A DNA stretch of 64,000 nucleotides. Origin: Methanoculleus frigidifontis (lineage in GTDB: Archaea > Halobacteriota > Methanomicrobia > Methanomicrobiales > Methanoculleaceae). The notes under the pieces were generated by a model that saw only the letters and a list, made by a program, of their open reading frames with translations, was not told the origin of the DNA and did no database searches. Every line of letters begins with the position of its first letter. The stretch's first letter is position 1. Below, in pieces: positions 62,788 to 64,000 of this stretch. A program made the translations under genes and the position numbers. The stretch covers positions 1 through 64,000 of the forward strand of contig NZ_VCYH01000001.1 in assembly GCF_030464345.1 (NCBI RefSeq), read 5' to 3'.

Positions 62788-63650
62788 GTGATGCAGCGAT
62801 GAAGATCGTCGTTGCCAGTGGGAAAGGGGGCACCGGGAAAAGCACGGTGACCGCGAACCTTGCGTACTCGCTTTCGCTGACACGGGATGTGGCGGTCGTC
62901 GACTGCGACGTGGAGGAACCAAACCTCCATCTCTTCTTTCCGTCGGCGTCGACGGATCTGCCGGTTACCGCCACCATCCCCGAGGTTGACCGGAGTCGCT
63001 GCACGTTCTGCGGTGAATGCGGAAAGTTCTGCCGTTACGGCGCGATCAGCGTGCTCAGCGATGCAGTTCTGATCTTCCCCGAACTCTGTCACTCCTGTGG
63101 CGGATGTGCGGCTGTCTGCCCGCAGGGCGCCATACGGGAAGTCCGGCGCCCTATTGGTATGATCCGGTGTTCCCGTCCGCTGCCTGCACTGACGCTCATC
63201 AGCGGGTTTTTGCAGGAAGGTGAGGTGCAGGCGCCTCAGGTGATCCATATGGCCAAGATGCTGGCAGATGGCCACCCGCTCATCCTGTACGACTCGTCGC
63301 CGGGGATCGCCTGCCCGGTCATCGAAACAATGGATGGGTCCGACGTCTGTATTCTCGTCACCGAGTCAACCCCGTTCGGCCTGCACGATCTTCGCCTGGC
63401 CACGGAGGTGGCGGAGAGGCTCAATCTCCCGTCGGGTGTTGTGATCAACCGGAGTGACGGGAGGGACGAGGCCATCACGGAATTCTGCCACGAGCACGGA
63501 CTGCCGGTTCTCATGACGATCCCCTTCGACCGGGAGATCGCCGCCGTCCAGAACACCGGCGGCCTGATCAGCCGCGATCTGCCGGGCTGGAACGAGCGTT
63601 TCATCGACCTCTTTGCGAAGGTCTCGGAACTTGCCGGGGTGAGGGCATGA
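62784..63650 (+). CDS. MinD/Mrp-type ATPase with ferredoxin insert, copy 1
   Basis: The 288-residue protein is a deviant-Walker P-loop ATPase (VASGKGGTGKSTVTANLAYS; DCDVEEPN) with two [4Fe-4S] motifs inserted after about residue 70 (CTFCGECGKFCRYGA and CHSCGGCAAVCPQGA). Such proteins are thought to load or carry iron-sulfur clusters. GTG 62784 overlaps the upstream stop; ATG 62799 (MKIVVASGKGG) is an equally good start. Overlaps the next gene by ATGA. Confidence 0.9.
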   Translation: MSDAAMKIVVASGKGGTGKSTVTANLAYSLSLTRDVAVVDCDVEEPNLHLFFPSASTDLPVTATIPEVDRSRCTFCGECGKFCRYGAISVLSDAVLIFPELCHSCGGCAAVCPQGAIREVRRPIGMIRCSRPLPALTLISGFLQEGEVQAPQVIHMAKMLADGHPLILYDSSPGIACPVIETMDGSDVCILVTESTPFGLHDLRLATEVAERLNLPSGVVINRSDGRDEAITEFCHEHGLPVLMTIPFDREIAAVQNTGGLISRDLPGWNERFIDLFAKVSELAGVRA

Positions 63651-64000
63651 TCCGGCTTGCCGTGATCAGCGGCAAAGGCGGCACCGGGAAGACGATGGTG
63701 ACGGCCGCTCTGGCAGACGTCAGCCCGGCAGCGCAGGTGCTTGCCGACTGCGATGTGGATGCATCCAATCTCGAACTGCTCTTTGAACCCAGGCGGATAA
63801 GCACGGAGCCCTTTATGGGGCTGGAGGTGGCCGGGATTGATCCTGACAGATGCCGTGACTGCGGCATCTGCGCAGACCGGTGCAGGTTCGGCGCGATTGT
63901 CCGTCGGGATGATGCCTGGCAGGTCGATGCCATACACTGCGAGGGGTGCGGCGTCTGTGCGTATGTCTGCCCGATGGGGGCAATCACCATGGGACCCCGT
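63647..64000 (+). CDS. MinD/Mrp-type ATPase with ferredoxin insert, copy 2 (partial)
   Basis: The first 118 residues are seen, cut by the window end. They show the P-loop AVISGKGGTGKTMVTAAL, DCDVDASN, and two [4Fe-4S] motifs (CRDCGICADRCRFGA, CEGCGVCAYVCPMGA). It is a paralogue of the gene before it and starts inside its stop (ATGA), so the two ATPases are made together and may form a heterodimer. Confidence 0.9.
   Translation, partial: MIRLAVISGKGGTGKTMVTAALADVSPAAQVLADCDVDASNLELLFEPRRISTEPFMGLEVAGIDPDRCRDCGICADRCRFGAIVRRDDAWQVDAIHCEGCGVCAYVCPMGAITMGPR

Overview
The window looks like a chromosome segment of a hydrogenotrophic methanogen of the Methanomicrobiales, most probably Methanoculleus or a close relative (inference; no search was run). 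Diagnostic genes are a formylmethanofuran dehydrogenase operon, an Eha-type energy-converting [NiFe] hydrogenase, F420 gamma-glutamyl ligase (CofE), Sec61 beta, the archaeal proteasome beta subunit and the archaeal KH/beta-CASP ribonuclease aCPSF1. Promoters are TATA-type, most starts carry GGAGG/GGGGG-type ribosome binding sites, and the DNA is GC-rich except for bases 1.3-3.5 kb.

Layout. 0-3.5 kb: insertion sequences (an IS630-type element with an A9 frameshift site, inserted beside another transposase fragment) and an AT-rich B12-binding radical SAM gene, probably acquired horizontally. 3.5-11 kb: three large PAS-domain sensory proteins, one without a kinase ATPase domain. 11-17.7 kb: LysE exporter, pyruvate phosphate dikinase and an RND/MMPL transporter. 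18-28.6 kb: the most unusual part, six successive minus-strand units coding for secreted fasciclin (FAS1) proteins with very dense arrays of Asn-X-Thr sequons. Five have the array inserted at the same place inside the FAS1 fold; all share a promoter layout and a short mature N-terminal motif, and three share a C-terminal tail. 28.7-40.5 kb: aldehyde dehydrogenase, MFS transporter, aCPSF1, proteasome beta, CBS and Usp proteins, an amidohydrolase divergent from Sec61 beta, CofE, a cupredoxin lipoprotein, a trehalose-synthase-like glycosyltransferase and an MBL-fold protein. 40.8-43.9 kb: two tandem FAD oxidoreductases each fused to a Rieske domain. 44.1-55.4 kb: convergent with a small zinc-ribbon gene, one long minus-strand operon runs from Eha hydrogenase subunits through a four-cluster ferredoxin to FwdD-B-A-C and a 49-residue zinc-ribbon protein. 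55.7-64 kb: AI-2E-type permease, tRNA-Leu(UAG), a sulfur-handling operon (MBL-rhodanese plus two YeeE/YedE half-transporters), an EFR1 flavodoxin-ferredoxin, and a plus-strand cluster of DUF5320, two NifX/NifB-like proteins and two MinD/Mrp-type ferredoxin-ATPases, the last cut by the window end.

How they work together. The Eha-ferredoxin-Fwd operon would couple ion-motive-force-driven ferredoxin reduction by H2 to CO2 fixation onto methanofuran, the first step of methanogenesis. The FAS1 block probably builds a variable, heavily N-glycosylated cell-surface or matrix layer. The DUF5320/NifX/MinD cluster carries a near-identical 21-bp promoter element twice, suggesting one regulator for two transcription units.
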